Shown here one piece after another: positions 26,415 through 34,623 of a DNA stretch of 64,000 bases. Below the pieces are notes generated by a model, which had not been told where the DNA came from, made no database searches, and saw nothing but the letters and a program-made list of their open reading frames with translations. This DNA is from Rubripirellula tenax (lineage in GTDB: Bacteria; Planctomycetota; Planctomycetia; Pirellulales; Pirellulaceae). The position numbers were made by a program, and so were the translations under genes. The stretch covers positions 372,001 to 436,000 of the forward strand of contig NZ_SJPW01000001.1 in the NCBI RefSeq assembly GCF_007860125.1, written 5' to 3'. How positions within the stretch are numbered: position 1 is the stretch's first letter; every line of letters starts with the position of its first letter.

Positions 26415-28844
26415 ATGAATCTATCACAGGTTTGGCAACGACTGATTTGGAAGGACGCGACCATGATCCGTCCTTTGTTGCTGGCGATCGGCGTGGCAAT
26501 AATGGCGATGCCGTTTTTGGCGGCACTGATCGCTGCGGTGGCAGATGATCGTGGTCGCAGTGCGGCGACGTTGTCGGTGATGATGTGGATTTTGCTGCCC
26601 AATTTGATGGCGATCGGGCTGCCTCCGATGTTGGTCGGCACCGAAGAAGAGAACGGGACGCTGGGATGGCTTCGTACGTTGCCGGTACGTTGGCAGTCGA
26701 TCGCGGATGCAAAGTTTGTGTTGGCCGCGATCAGTGTTGTGGCAGCATGGTTGTTGGGTTCGCTGGCGTTTTGGCTGGCGTCGTGGGTTTGGCACGGTGC
26801 GTCGCCGACCCGCGACTTCACGGGATTGCTGACCGCGCAAGGCATCGGCCAGGCGTTCTTCTTCACGTGTTTGTTGTTGATGCTCGGGTTCGTAACGACC
26901 TACGCGATTAAGTCGCCGGTGGCGGCATTGGTCGCTTTGTTGCCGACCGCCGCGATCGGCTGGTGGCTGGTGTATTCGATGATTGTCTACTTGCTCGATC
27001 ATCGCTATGCGACATCGATTGCATCGATCGACGCGACCGCTGCCCAGTGGACGCAAGCGATCACCGCGGGCTTTATGGTCTTGTTGGGTTTGTTTGCTCT
27101 ACAGCGTTGGTTGGCGAAACGCCGTTTGTCAGACGCCAAGTGGAATCTAAAGAACTCGACCGAAGCGATGATGGTTCGCCACGCGTACCAACCGCCACCG
27201 CGAGTGACGGTCGGCCTGGATCGACCAACGCCCGTTTTCGCACTGTTGTGGCAACAATGGCGTCAGGTTCGCGCCGTGGTTTTGTCGTTGTTTGCGATCA
27301 CAACGCTGTTCATCATGCTGTTCGCCGCGACGGACTTTCAAAACCAAGGCTCGATCAACCAAGGGACGGTCGGATTGATCATCCCGGTCGCCACGTTTGC
27401 GTTCTTGTGGATGGGCGCGACGACGTTCTACGGGGATTCGGTTCGCCGACGATGTGCATACTTCGCCGATCGAGGAATTAGACCTCGCCGGGTTTGGTGG
27501 ACGCGAGTACTGCCGACATTGGTTCCGGCGTTGGTGCTGTTGTTGATGCTAGTGTTTTTCGCGCCGGGGATCGATCGGAATGCTGATTCGACCGTCATTC
27601 GTGTTGCGGTAGCCGTCTACTTAACGTGCTGTTACGGGTTCGGCCAATTCGTATCGATGTGGGTGAAGCGACCGACGCTATCGTTCTTTGCTGCTCCGGC
27701 TTACGGGATGGTCGCGACGTTTGCCTGGGGATGGTTTTTCGTTCCCTACTATCGTTATCTGGCAGCCGCCTTGGTGCTGGCGCCGATGCTGTTGATGGCG
27801 ACGCGCACAATGACGGATCGATGGCTGGACGGCCGGATCGACCGAGCGTTCCATTGGCGAATGGTCGGCTGGACGGTCATGGCAATCGCAATTCCGATGC
27901 TGTTGGTGCTGTCGATTCGCTACGCAACAACGCCCGCCGAAATGACCGATTGGCGGAAACAGATGATGGCGGTTTCGCTACCGAAACTCGAGCGATCGTC
28001 GACCCGCTGGGAAGGTGTCCCCAGTTCTAGGCTGGTTTCGCCCGAGGCGATGGAGCCGAAATATGTGAGCAATGTCGCTTTGCGTCCGAAAATCGGCGAG
28101 CGATTGATGCTAGAGCTCAACGAAAAAGAGACGGTCGGCAAACATGTTTCGTTCGCGGAACTTCGATCGCTCGTTCAAGGGCAGTTTCTCGGAAACGACA
28201 TGGACGGCGAATGGACGGAACAGGAGGGCGAGCCGATCTTCGACGACCAAACCAATACCACGGGCCAGGACGCATTGATCGCGCGGCGACAACGTACACT
28301 CGCAATCGAAGTACTTTTGAAGTGGGCCAGACAAGTTCGCCAAAATGTGGCGGATGGGGAAGAAGGCTTGATCGGGCTGATCCGCATCGCCGCGCCGGCG
28401 GAAGGGCTAGCGGTCGCTTGGGTGGAAGCCTACCGGGATTTGAAGTCGGAAGTCTCGGGCGAATTTCTGATCGATAAAATTCCATCGGAAGATGTGCGGA
28501 AGAGGTCGCGCAGGATTGGGGTCATCGGCGAATGGCAACGATTCAACGAACGAGGCTGGTTCAGTCGTGGCTCGAACCCCATGAATGAGTTCGCGGGTGC
28601 ATGGATGCTGTCGGGGAGGACTCACAAGTTCGCGATCGAACGTCGTCGCGCCGAACGTCACATCGATATGTTTACACGCCGGTTGTTAGAAATGATTGAC
28701 ACCGACGCATACGGAAGTTCGTCCGCGATTGCGGCCTTGAGTGCAGACCTGGGCCGAGCCGTGAATGGGGCTTCTTTCGATCCCAAAAACAATCACGTCG
28801 AAAACGATCTGATCATGAACTGGATCAGGACCATCCGCAAATAG
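26415..28844 (+). CDS. ABC-2-like permease with soluble C-terminal domain
   Basis: An 809-aa protein. Residues 1-~515 contain about twelve hydrophobic helices, for example LLLAIGVAIMAMPFLAALI, FMVLLGLFALQRWL and VLPTLVPALVLLLMLVFFA. The motif LGWLRTLPVRWQSIADAKF matches the cytoplasmic loop of ABC-2 permeases. The last ~290 residues are soluble and hold no recognised domain. The twelve-helix part looks like two ABC-2 halves fused. As third gene of the GntR operon it is the likely membrane channel. Confidence 0.85.
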   Translation: MNLSQVWQRLIWKDATMIRPLLLAIGVAIMAMPFLAALIAAVADDRGRSAATLSVMMWILLPNLMAIGLPPMLVGTEEENGTLGWLRTLPVRWQSIADAKFVLAAISVVAAWLLGSLAFWLASWVWHGASPTRDFTGLLTAQGIGQAFFFTCLLLMLGFVTTYAIKSPVAALVALLPTAAIGWWLVYSMIVYLLDHRYATSIASIDATAAQWTQAITAGFMVLLGLFALQRWLAKRRLSDAKWNLKNSTEAMMVRHAYQPPPRVTVGLDRPTPVFALLWQQWRQVRAVVLSLFAITTLFIMLFAATDFQNQGSINQGTVGLIIPVATFAFLWMGATTFYGDSVRRRCAYFADRGIRPRRVWWTRVLPTLVPALVLLLMLVFFAPGIDRNADSTVIRVAVAVYLTCCYGFGQFVSMWVKRPTLSFFAAPAYGMVATFAWGWFFVPYYRYLAAALVLAPMLLMATRTMTDRWLDGRIDRAFHWRMVGWTVMAIAIPMLLVLSIRYATTPAEMTDWRKQMMAVSLPKLERSSTRWEGVPSSRLVSPEAMEPKYVSNVALRPKIGERLMLELNEKETVGKHVSFAELRSLVQGQFLGNDMDGEWTEQEGEPIFDDQTNTTGQDALIARRQRTLAIEVLLKWARQVRQNVADGEEGLIGLIRIAAPAEGLAVAWVEAYRDLKSEVSGEFLIDKIPSEDVRKRSRRIGVIGEWQRFNERGWFSRGSNPMNEFAGAWMLSGRTHKFAIERRRAERHIDMFTRRLLEMIDTDAYGSSSAIAALSADLGRAVNGASFDPKNNHVENDLIMNWIRTIRK

Positions 28845-28871
28845 TAGCCATCCGCGTGATGGCTACTTTTC
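28843..28871 (+). terminator. Terminator between convergent genes
   Basis: AGTAGCCATC / GATGGCTACT form a 10-bp stem with a 5-base loop, followed by TTTT. The hairpin starts at the permease stop codon and its right arm overlaps the hemC stop codon, so the two genes are packed tail to tail with a shared end. Confidence 0.8.
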
Positions 28872-29774
28872 ACGCACCAATTCGATCGCACCAAGGCTGA
28901 TCATTTTCTCGGTGATTCGGCTGGCAAGTTCCAGCGCCGCCGACACGTCGTCCTTGAAAGCAATCTCGTCTGATTCGTCGATGCGTTGTTTGCCGTCGGG
29001 GCTGAGTGCGACGGCTGACATTTTCAGTTGGCTGCCTTCGACGTTTGCGTATGCGGCGATCGGCGCTAAGCAACCGCCGTGCAATCGCGACAGTAGCGTT
29101 CGCTCGGCCGTCACTGACGCTCGTGTTGGCAGATGGTTTAGCTGGTTGATCGCATCGAAAGATCGCTGGTCATCGGCGCGGACTTCGATGCCCAACGCGC
29201 CTTGGCCCGGCGCGGGCAACATTTCATCCATGGTGAAGTGGTAGCGCGGCAAGTCCACCATTTCCAGTCGAACCAAACCCGCATCGGCCAGGACGACGGC
29301 GTCGAAGCCTTCGTCTAGTTTGCTAAGCCGCGTCTGCACATTCCCTCGAATCGATTCAATCTGTAAATCTGGTCTTCGGCTCAGCAATTGGGCCGCGCGG
29401 CGACGGCTGCCGGTGCCCACGCGAGCTTCAGCGGGCAGATCGGCAAACGCGATTCCCGATTTCGAGACCAGGCAATCGGCCACCGTTTCACGCTCGGGCA
29501 CCGCCGCAAGCGCCAGCGACTCGATCACTTCGGTCGGCAAATCCTTGAGCGAATGCACGGCTACGTCGGCTTCGTCGTCTAAAAGGGCCTGCTGGATCCG
29601 TTTGGTGAACAGCCCGACTTGGCGGGTCCCGTCGATGGGCCGCATGTCGGTGTCACCGCTGCTGACCATGGGGACCAATACGGTCTCGATACCCAACATT
29701 GCCAAGCGAGCGGCGACATGTTCGGCTTGCCAGAGTGCCAGGGGGCTCTGGCGAGTCGCAATTCGGAGGGGCAT
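28863..29774 (-). CDS. hemC: Porphobilinogen deaminase (hydroxymethylbilane synthase)
   Basis: A 303-aa enzyme of haem biosynthesis that joins four porphobilinogens into hydroxymethylbilane. Family blocks: [18 protein letters not shown] at the start, [37 protein letters not shown]. The cofactor-binding Cys is in [13 protein letters not shown]. Length and motif order are normal. It stands alone on the minus strand; no other hem gene is in the window. Confidence 0.97.
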   Translation of the reverse strand: MPLRIATRQSPLALWQAEHVAARLAMLGIETVLVPMVSSGDTDMRPIDGTRQVGLFTKRIQQALLDDEADVAVHSLKDLPTEVIESLALAAVPERETVADCLVSKSGIAFADLPAEARVGTGSRRRAAQLLSRRPDLQIESIRGNVQTRLSKLDEGFDAVVLADAGLVRLEMVDLPRYHFTMDEMLPAPGQGALGIEVRADDQRSFDAINQLNHLPTRASVTAERTLLSRLHGGCLAPIAAYANVEGSQLKMSAVALSPDGKQRIDESDEIAFKDDVSAALELASRITEKMISLGAIELVREK

Positions 29775-29884
29775 GAATAGCTTTTAGGTGCTAGATATTT
29801 GGGATAAGGTTCGCATTCCGGTCGGCTATCATAGGTGTCGACGGCATTTTCTAAAACCTAACACCCCAAACCTGTGCTGCTTCG

Positions 29885-32536
29885 TTGTCCTCATCCAGCG
29901 ACAATTTGCCGATTGCCGACGAACCGACGCGGGACGACGCCGGGTTTGACCATGACGTCGACAGTCTGGGCTTCTCGTCATCTTCGGATCAGGATTCCGA
30001 TTGGACCAGCAACGACGTTCCCGATCGCATCGGCGGATACTCGATTCGCGAGCTGATCGGTTCCGGCGGCATGGGAAATGTCTATCTGGCCGAACACACT
30101 CGGATGCAGCGGATCGTCGCGATCAAGATGCTGCCGATCGATCGGATGAAGGACGAATCAGCGGTTCAGCGGTTTTACGACGAAGTGCGTGCGGCTTCGC
30201 GGTTGATGCACCCCAATATCGTGACGGCATTCGACGCCGGCGAATCGGACGACGGCATTCACTATCTGGCGATGGAGTATGTCGACGGCGTTACGCTGAC
30301 GCGTTTGGTTGCGATGCGAGGTCCGTTGCCCGTCGGTGAAGCTGCTGCGATTATCCAGCAGGCAGCGCTGGGGCTATTGCACGCACATCGCGCGGGCATC
30401 ATCCACCGCGACGTCAAACCGGGCAACTTGATGCGAGCGAGCGACGGCACGATCAAGGTGCTCGACCTTGGCTTGGCACGAATCAGTGAAGCCGATCTGA
30501 GCACATCGCGCAGTTCCAGCAAAATCGATCACGAAGACCCACTCAAAAGCTCGAAAGGCAGATTGGTCGGGACGTTGCCATTCATGTCGCCGGAACAGTT
30601 GGAAGACCCGGATCAAGCCGACGCTCGGAGCGATATCTACTCGCTTGGCGCGACGATGTATTTTCTGTTGACCGCCAGTCCGCCTTTCGTCGGCGAGTAC
30701 CTTGACCAAGTGTACGGCCACCGCCATGGCGAGATTCCGGACTTGATGCAAGTTCGCAGCGATGTGGATCTGCACTTCGCCAACATTTTCTCTCGAATGA
30801 TGGCGAAGAAACCGGACCAACGGTACGTCTCGCTCGATGAAGTCATCGACGACTTGAGTGCTTACACCAGCCAAGTTGACGCGCCGGTTTGGTTGGCCGA
30901 GTTCGCGCAGCGCCGCGGCTCTGTCGACTCGCCTTCGGCGGGAAGCAGTTCGACGTTCGCGGGCGGATCAACTTCCACGGCCGCATCAAAAGTCTTCGCG
31001 ATTGACTTTGGCATGTTTTACTCGGCCACCGCTTCCGCATCGCCAATCGGCGGGGTTGAGTCGTTGGAATCGGGCGGCCCCAAGCGACCGCTGTTTCGCA
31101 TGGCAATTGCGTCCGATGAAGACCGGTTGCTGTACGGACAGGACGCGATCGATCGACGCAGCCAGTTTCCGCAAAGTCTGTTGCATTGTTTGCCCATGTA
31201 CATCGGCAAACCTGTGGTAGATCGCAAGGTGGCGGGTCGCGCGTGTCCACCCGAAGTCCTGATGGCGATGCTGATTCGGCAAATCCATAAGAACGCTTGG
31301 TCCGGTCGCAGCCAACCTTTGGCGACAGCAATCACAGTACCAGCAAGTTACGACCAATTGCACCGGAGAAGTATTCTGCAGGCCGCCAAAATGGCCGGGC
31401 TTGAATCGGTTCGGCTGGTCGACCGTTCGCTGGCAGCGGTGCAGTCGCTGTGGATCGAGTCCGAATCCGCCATCGCGGGTGAATCGCTGCGGGAATCGAG
31501 CCTGTGTGATATTGAAACCGATCATGACCAAACGGTCCTGTTCGTCGGAGTGTCGGGCCAGGCGTCCGAGATTGCATTGATTCGCCGAAACGGCGCGCGA
31601 CTGAATCAACTCGCCAGCGGCGGACACTGGCACCAGGGAACGTTGCCCTGGCTGCACAGGCTGGTCGACTTGGCGGCAGCTCGGTTCTCGGTGAAGCATC
31701 ATTTCGATCCGCGCGAGAGCCTGCGGACGGCGGCACGTTTGCAAATCGCTTGCGAAAAAGCCATGAACACGATGTTGCTGGCCCAATCCGCACTCATCAA
31801 GATCGAAACTCGCGACGGACTGAAAACGGTTTCGATTGATCGCGATGACTGGGTCGACGCTTGCGACGATCTCGTTGTGGCGATGGTTTCGGCCGTCCGT
31901 CGAACCTGCGCGGATGCGTCCGTTCAACTCTCCGACGTCGACGTTTGCGTCACGATGGGCGCGATCATGCGAATCGGTCGTGTCCGCGACGCGGTGACCG
32001 AAGGCTTGTCGGCGGATGTACTTCGCCGTGTGACGGACCGGTCCGATGTGGCTCGTGGCGCGGCCGCTTGCCTAGCCGCGGAATTACCCGGTCGCGGCGA
32101 CGTCGCGATGCCGCCACGCAGCGTCAGTGGTCAATCGATCGGAATCGTGATCGAAGACGCGAAGGGGCGGCGCCGGATTCTGCCCATCATTCCGAAAGGC
32201 ACCTCGCTTCCCGCGCGAACGAACCGACGTCTGACGATCGGAAAAGGGCGTTCGTCAATGACGCTATCGTTGGTCGAGTCGTCGGGAGTCGTCGGCGATG
32301 ATTGGCATTCGCTGGGTCGCTACGAATTCGGCGGCTCGAACGCGAAAGGCGGCGACAACGATCGCCCCATTGCGGCTCAGACGATTGGCTTTGAAGTCAA
32401 CGTGAACGGTCTACTGACCGTCCGCACGCGATTGCCCGGCACGGCATCGAGCACGAAGTTGCCGCCATTGCCAACGCCCGTCATCACCGATGAATCCATG
32501 AAAGAATGGACCAAGTGGATCGACGGTTTGCGTTGA
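29885..32536 (+). CDS. Ser/Thr protein kinase fused to an Hsp70-like ATPase domain
   Basis: An 883-aa cytoplasmic protein. Residues ~51-327 are a complete Hanks-type kinase: IGSGGMGNVYLAEH, K81 in VAIKML, HRDVKPGN at 174-181, DLGLA, MSPEQ. After a Ser/Thr/Gly-rich linker, residues ~370-690 match the Hsp70/actin fold: FAIDFGMFYSATA for the phosphate-1 loop; VPASYDQLHRRSILQAAKMA and VRLVDRSLAAVQS for the region after it; SGGHWHQGTLPW for the GGxxxD-like loop; and CEKAMNTMLLAQSA for the helix after it. The C-terminus (~745-883) resembles a degenerate substrate-binding part (PIIPKGTSLPARTNRRLT). No ATG is available before the kinase core, and TTG 29885 (or 29909) must start it. The frame opens at 29855. 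Confidence 0.87.
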   Translation: MSSSSDNLPIADEPTRDDAGFDHDVDSLGFSSSSDQDSDWTSNDVPDRIGGYSIRELIGSGGMGNVYLAEHTRMQRIVAIKMLPIDRMKDESAVQRFYDEVRAASRLMHPNIVTAFDAGESDDGIHYLAMEYVDGVTLTRLVAMRGPLPVGEAAAIIQQAALGLLHAHRAGIIHRDVKPGNLMRASDGTIKVLDLGLARISEADLSTSRSSSKIDHEDPLKSSKGRLVGTLPFMSPEQLEDPDQADARSDIYSLGATMYFLLTASPPFVGEYLDQVYGHRHGEIPDLMQVRSDVDLHFANIFSRMMAKKPDQRYVSLDEVIDDLSAYTSQVDAPVWLAEFAQRRGSVDSPSAGSSSTFAGGSTSTAASKVFAIDFGMFYSATASASPIGGVESLESGGPKRPLFRMAIASDEDRLLYGQDAIDRRSQFPQSLLHCLPMYIGKPVVDRKVAGRACPPEVLMAMLIRQIHKNAWSGRSQPLATAITVPASYDQLHRRSILQAAKMAGLESVRLVDRSLAAVQSLWIESESAIAGESLRESSLCDIETDHDQTVLFVGVSGQASEIALIRRNGARLNQLASGGHWHQGTLPWLHRLVDLAAARFSVKHHFDPRESLRTAARLQIACEKAMNTMLLAQSALIKIETRDGLKTVSIDRDDWVDACDDLVVAMVSAVRRTCADASVQLSDVDVCVTMGAIMRIGRVRDAVTEGLSADVLRRVTDRSDVARGAAACLAAELPGRGDVAMPPRSVSGQSIGIVIEDAKGRRRILPIIPKGTSLPARTNRRLTIGKGRSSMTLSLVESSGVVGDDWHSLGRYEFGGSNAKGGDNDRPIAAQTIGFEVNVNGLLTVRTRLPGTASSTKLPPLPTPVITDESMKEWTKWIDGLR

Positions 32537-32576
32537 CCAGAACCGACCGAAGTGGACCGGTTCAGAGTCAGCCGAT

Positions 32577-33272
32577 TCAAATCGTTATTTCGTTGCCTTT
32601 GATACTCAGCGATCCGCCGACTCGGCAGAACGTTCGTCCAAGAATTCGCAGCACGATGCAGGTTCCCGCGGTTCGTCGAATGAACGGTGCGTGAGCCGCG
32701 ATCGATGCTTTATTGGTCGGATTGATGGATGCAAAGAGTGTTTGCTTCTGACTGGCAACGACGTGCCATAGCAGTCGTCGATAGATTCGCCGGCGCCGGT
32801 GAGCCTTGGCCACCATCGCTGCGAAAATCCACGATTGGTTCTCGGTCAGCAAAATGCGCACTCCCAATTCGGTTTCATCAAAGTAATCGTCGCCGATCCA
32901 TACGCCGCCGATCGTTTGGGTCCCCATCGGTTCGTCGGTATCAATCGCTAAACATGCTCGCTTGGGAGACTCGGGGCCCTCGCCGCCGGATTCCGATTGG
33001 AAATACGTCAACGATCGAGCCTGGGCAAAATCCTCGTCGGTCTCGCACCAGCGGAAGGTGATGCCGTCTGGAGCCGGAATCTCGATCGCTTTTTCGGTCG
33101 GCAATCCGATCTCGAAAATGCGGAAGATTCGGAAACGAAAAATACGCTCGGGAACGACTCGATTGAAGACGATTCCGAGCGAATACAGCAGTCCTCTAGA
33201 CTTTAAGCGGTTGAGCACGTTTCCATTCACCTTTCGCAAAACATCGTCGCGGGCAACACTATATCGATTCAA
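32577..33272 (-). CDS. GNAT-like N-acetyltransferase
   Basis: About 231 aa if started at TTG 33272; the open frame extends further left on the coding strand, but it would then overlap the divergent ROK gene. The GNAT pattern is in the second half: ETELGVRILLTENQSWIFAA (beta-4), VAKAHRRRRIYRRLLWHVVA (acetyl-CoA loop and helix), LFASINPTNKASIAAHAPF (beta-6 and following helix). The N-terminal ~70 residues are basic and aromatic (RIFRFRIFRIFE). Substrate unknown. Start uncertain because no ATG exists in the likely region. Confidence 0.6.
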   Translation of the reverse strand: MNRYSVARDDVLRKVNGNVLNRLKSRGLLYSLGIVFNRVVPERIFRFRIFRIFEIGLPTEKAIEIPAPDGITFRWCETDEDFAQARSLTYFQSESGGEGPESPKRACLAIDTDEPMGTQTIGGVWIGDDYFDETELGVRILLTENQSWIFAAMVAKAHRRRRIYRRLLWHVVASQKQTLFASINPTNKASIAAHAPFIRRTAGTCIVLRILGRTFCRVGGSLSIKGNEITI

Positions 33273-33351
33273 AATGCCAGAATAGGATCCAAGGCGCCTC
33301 GAAACGCCTGCTCCCGAAGACTTACCGAACCCCCTGTTGGAATCAAGCCCA

Positions 33352-34416
33352 GTGTCTTTATTTGTTGGCGTCGATGTCGGTGGAACCACCAGCACCGTTG
33401 CGATCGGCGATTCCGATCGTCGCGTTTTACGGATTTCAAAACAGTTTCCGACGCGTTCCATCGACGGGCCGGATGCGACCATCGCCGATATCGTGAACCA
33501 AATTCGTTTGGAATTGGACGGGATGGGGCGGTCGGCCGATGAGGTTACCGCGATCAACCTGGCGACGCCGGGGCCGGCAACCAAAGAGGGAGTCCTGTTG
33601 TCGACGCCGAACTTGGATTCACGGTTGTGGAATCGTTGTCCGATCCGCCAGATGCTGCAGACGGCGTGGAAGACAGCAGGATTCGATGCGCCCGTTTCCT
33701 ATGTCGGTGACGGTCAAGCGGCTGCGGTTGGCGAATCAGCGATCATGACAGGGTTGCTGCACTGGGACGAATCGCCGGTGGGCGATACCAGCGATACATT
33801 CGATTCGCTGTTCTTCATTGCTGTGGGAACGGGCCTGGGCGGTGGCGAGGTACGCTTAGGCGTGCCGGTGCAAGGCAGCCGCGGCCGGGCCGGTCACGTC
33901 GGACACTTGATGTTGCCGATCCACGCGTTCCGTTTCGAACATGATCGCAATTTGAAGGTCGGCAACGCTTACTGCACTTCCGAAAGTGCGATTTCGTTGA
34001 CTGCCTTGACGCATCAATTGGCCTATCGATTGACGCTCGATGCCCATGCAAGTCACCCGTTGAATAAACAGACCTGCAGCATGAAGGACAAGGCAAAGCA
34101 GTTGCGAGAGTTGGCCGCCGACGGCGATGAATTGGCGGTCGAATTGTTGGATGATCAAGCCAAAGCACTGGGGATCACCATTTTGATGGCGAACTACTTG
34201 GGCGATTTCGATCGCATGGTGATCGGTGGCGGCGTCTGCGATTTGTCGCCGGCACTGCGAGATCGCTACCTGTCGCTGGTCCGCGAATCGTATTTCGAGA
34301 ACGCTTTGGACGGATTTCGAGACTTCGACCAAATCAGCTTTTCGGTCTGCGGCGACCAAGCGTCCGTGATTGGTTCGCTTGCATGCGCGATGGACGAAGG
34401 ATCAAGCGGGAAATAG
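33352..34416 (+). CDS. ROK family sugar kinase or regulator-like protein
   Basis: A 354-aa protein from GTG 33352 (TTG 33337 is possible). It shows the ATP-binding start VGVDVGGTTSTVAIGD, LATPGPATKEG, VGDGQAAAVGES, GTGLGGGEV and VIGGGVCD, all typical of the ROK fold. There is no helix-turn-helix, so it is an enzyme-type member (glucokinase-like). The usual ROK zinc loop with three Cys is not evident; the matching place after GRAGHVGHLML has only one Cys. It may phosphorylate a sugar other than glucose. Divergent from the GNAT gene. Confidence 0.85.
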   Translation: MSLFVGVDVGGTTSTVAIGDSDRRVLRISKQFPTRSIDGPDATIADIVNQIRLELDGMGRSADEVTAINLATPGPATKEGVLLSTPNLDSRLWNRCPIRQMLQTAWKTAGFDAPVSYVGDGQAAAVGESAIMTGLLHWDESPVGDTSDTFDSLFFIAVGTGLGGGEVRLGVPVQGSRGRAGHVGHLMLPIHAFRFEHDRNLKVGNAYCTSESAISLTALTHQLAYRLTLDAHASHPLNKQTCSMKDKAKQLRELAADGDELAVELLDDQAKALGITILMANYLGDFDRMVIGGGVCDLSPALRDRYLSLVRESYFENALDGFRDFDQISFSVCGDQASVIGSLACAMDEGSSGK

Positions 34417-34623
34417 CAAGCGCATTTTTTCGCTGACGGCGGGGGCCAGTCCCGCGTTGAGGGCGGAGACGGCACGGCAGATCAGTTCATCTCGGCACCC
34501 AGCCACGGCCTGGCAGCGGTAAATCCATGCTTGAAACGGATTTTGCCGTTCGGAGCCACCTCGTCTCGCCAGCGGCTAAACTGATGGGCCCACAACCCAT
34601 TGCTCTGTCGCGAGATCCCGCCC

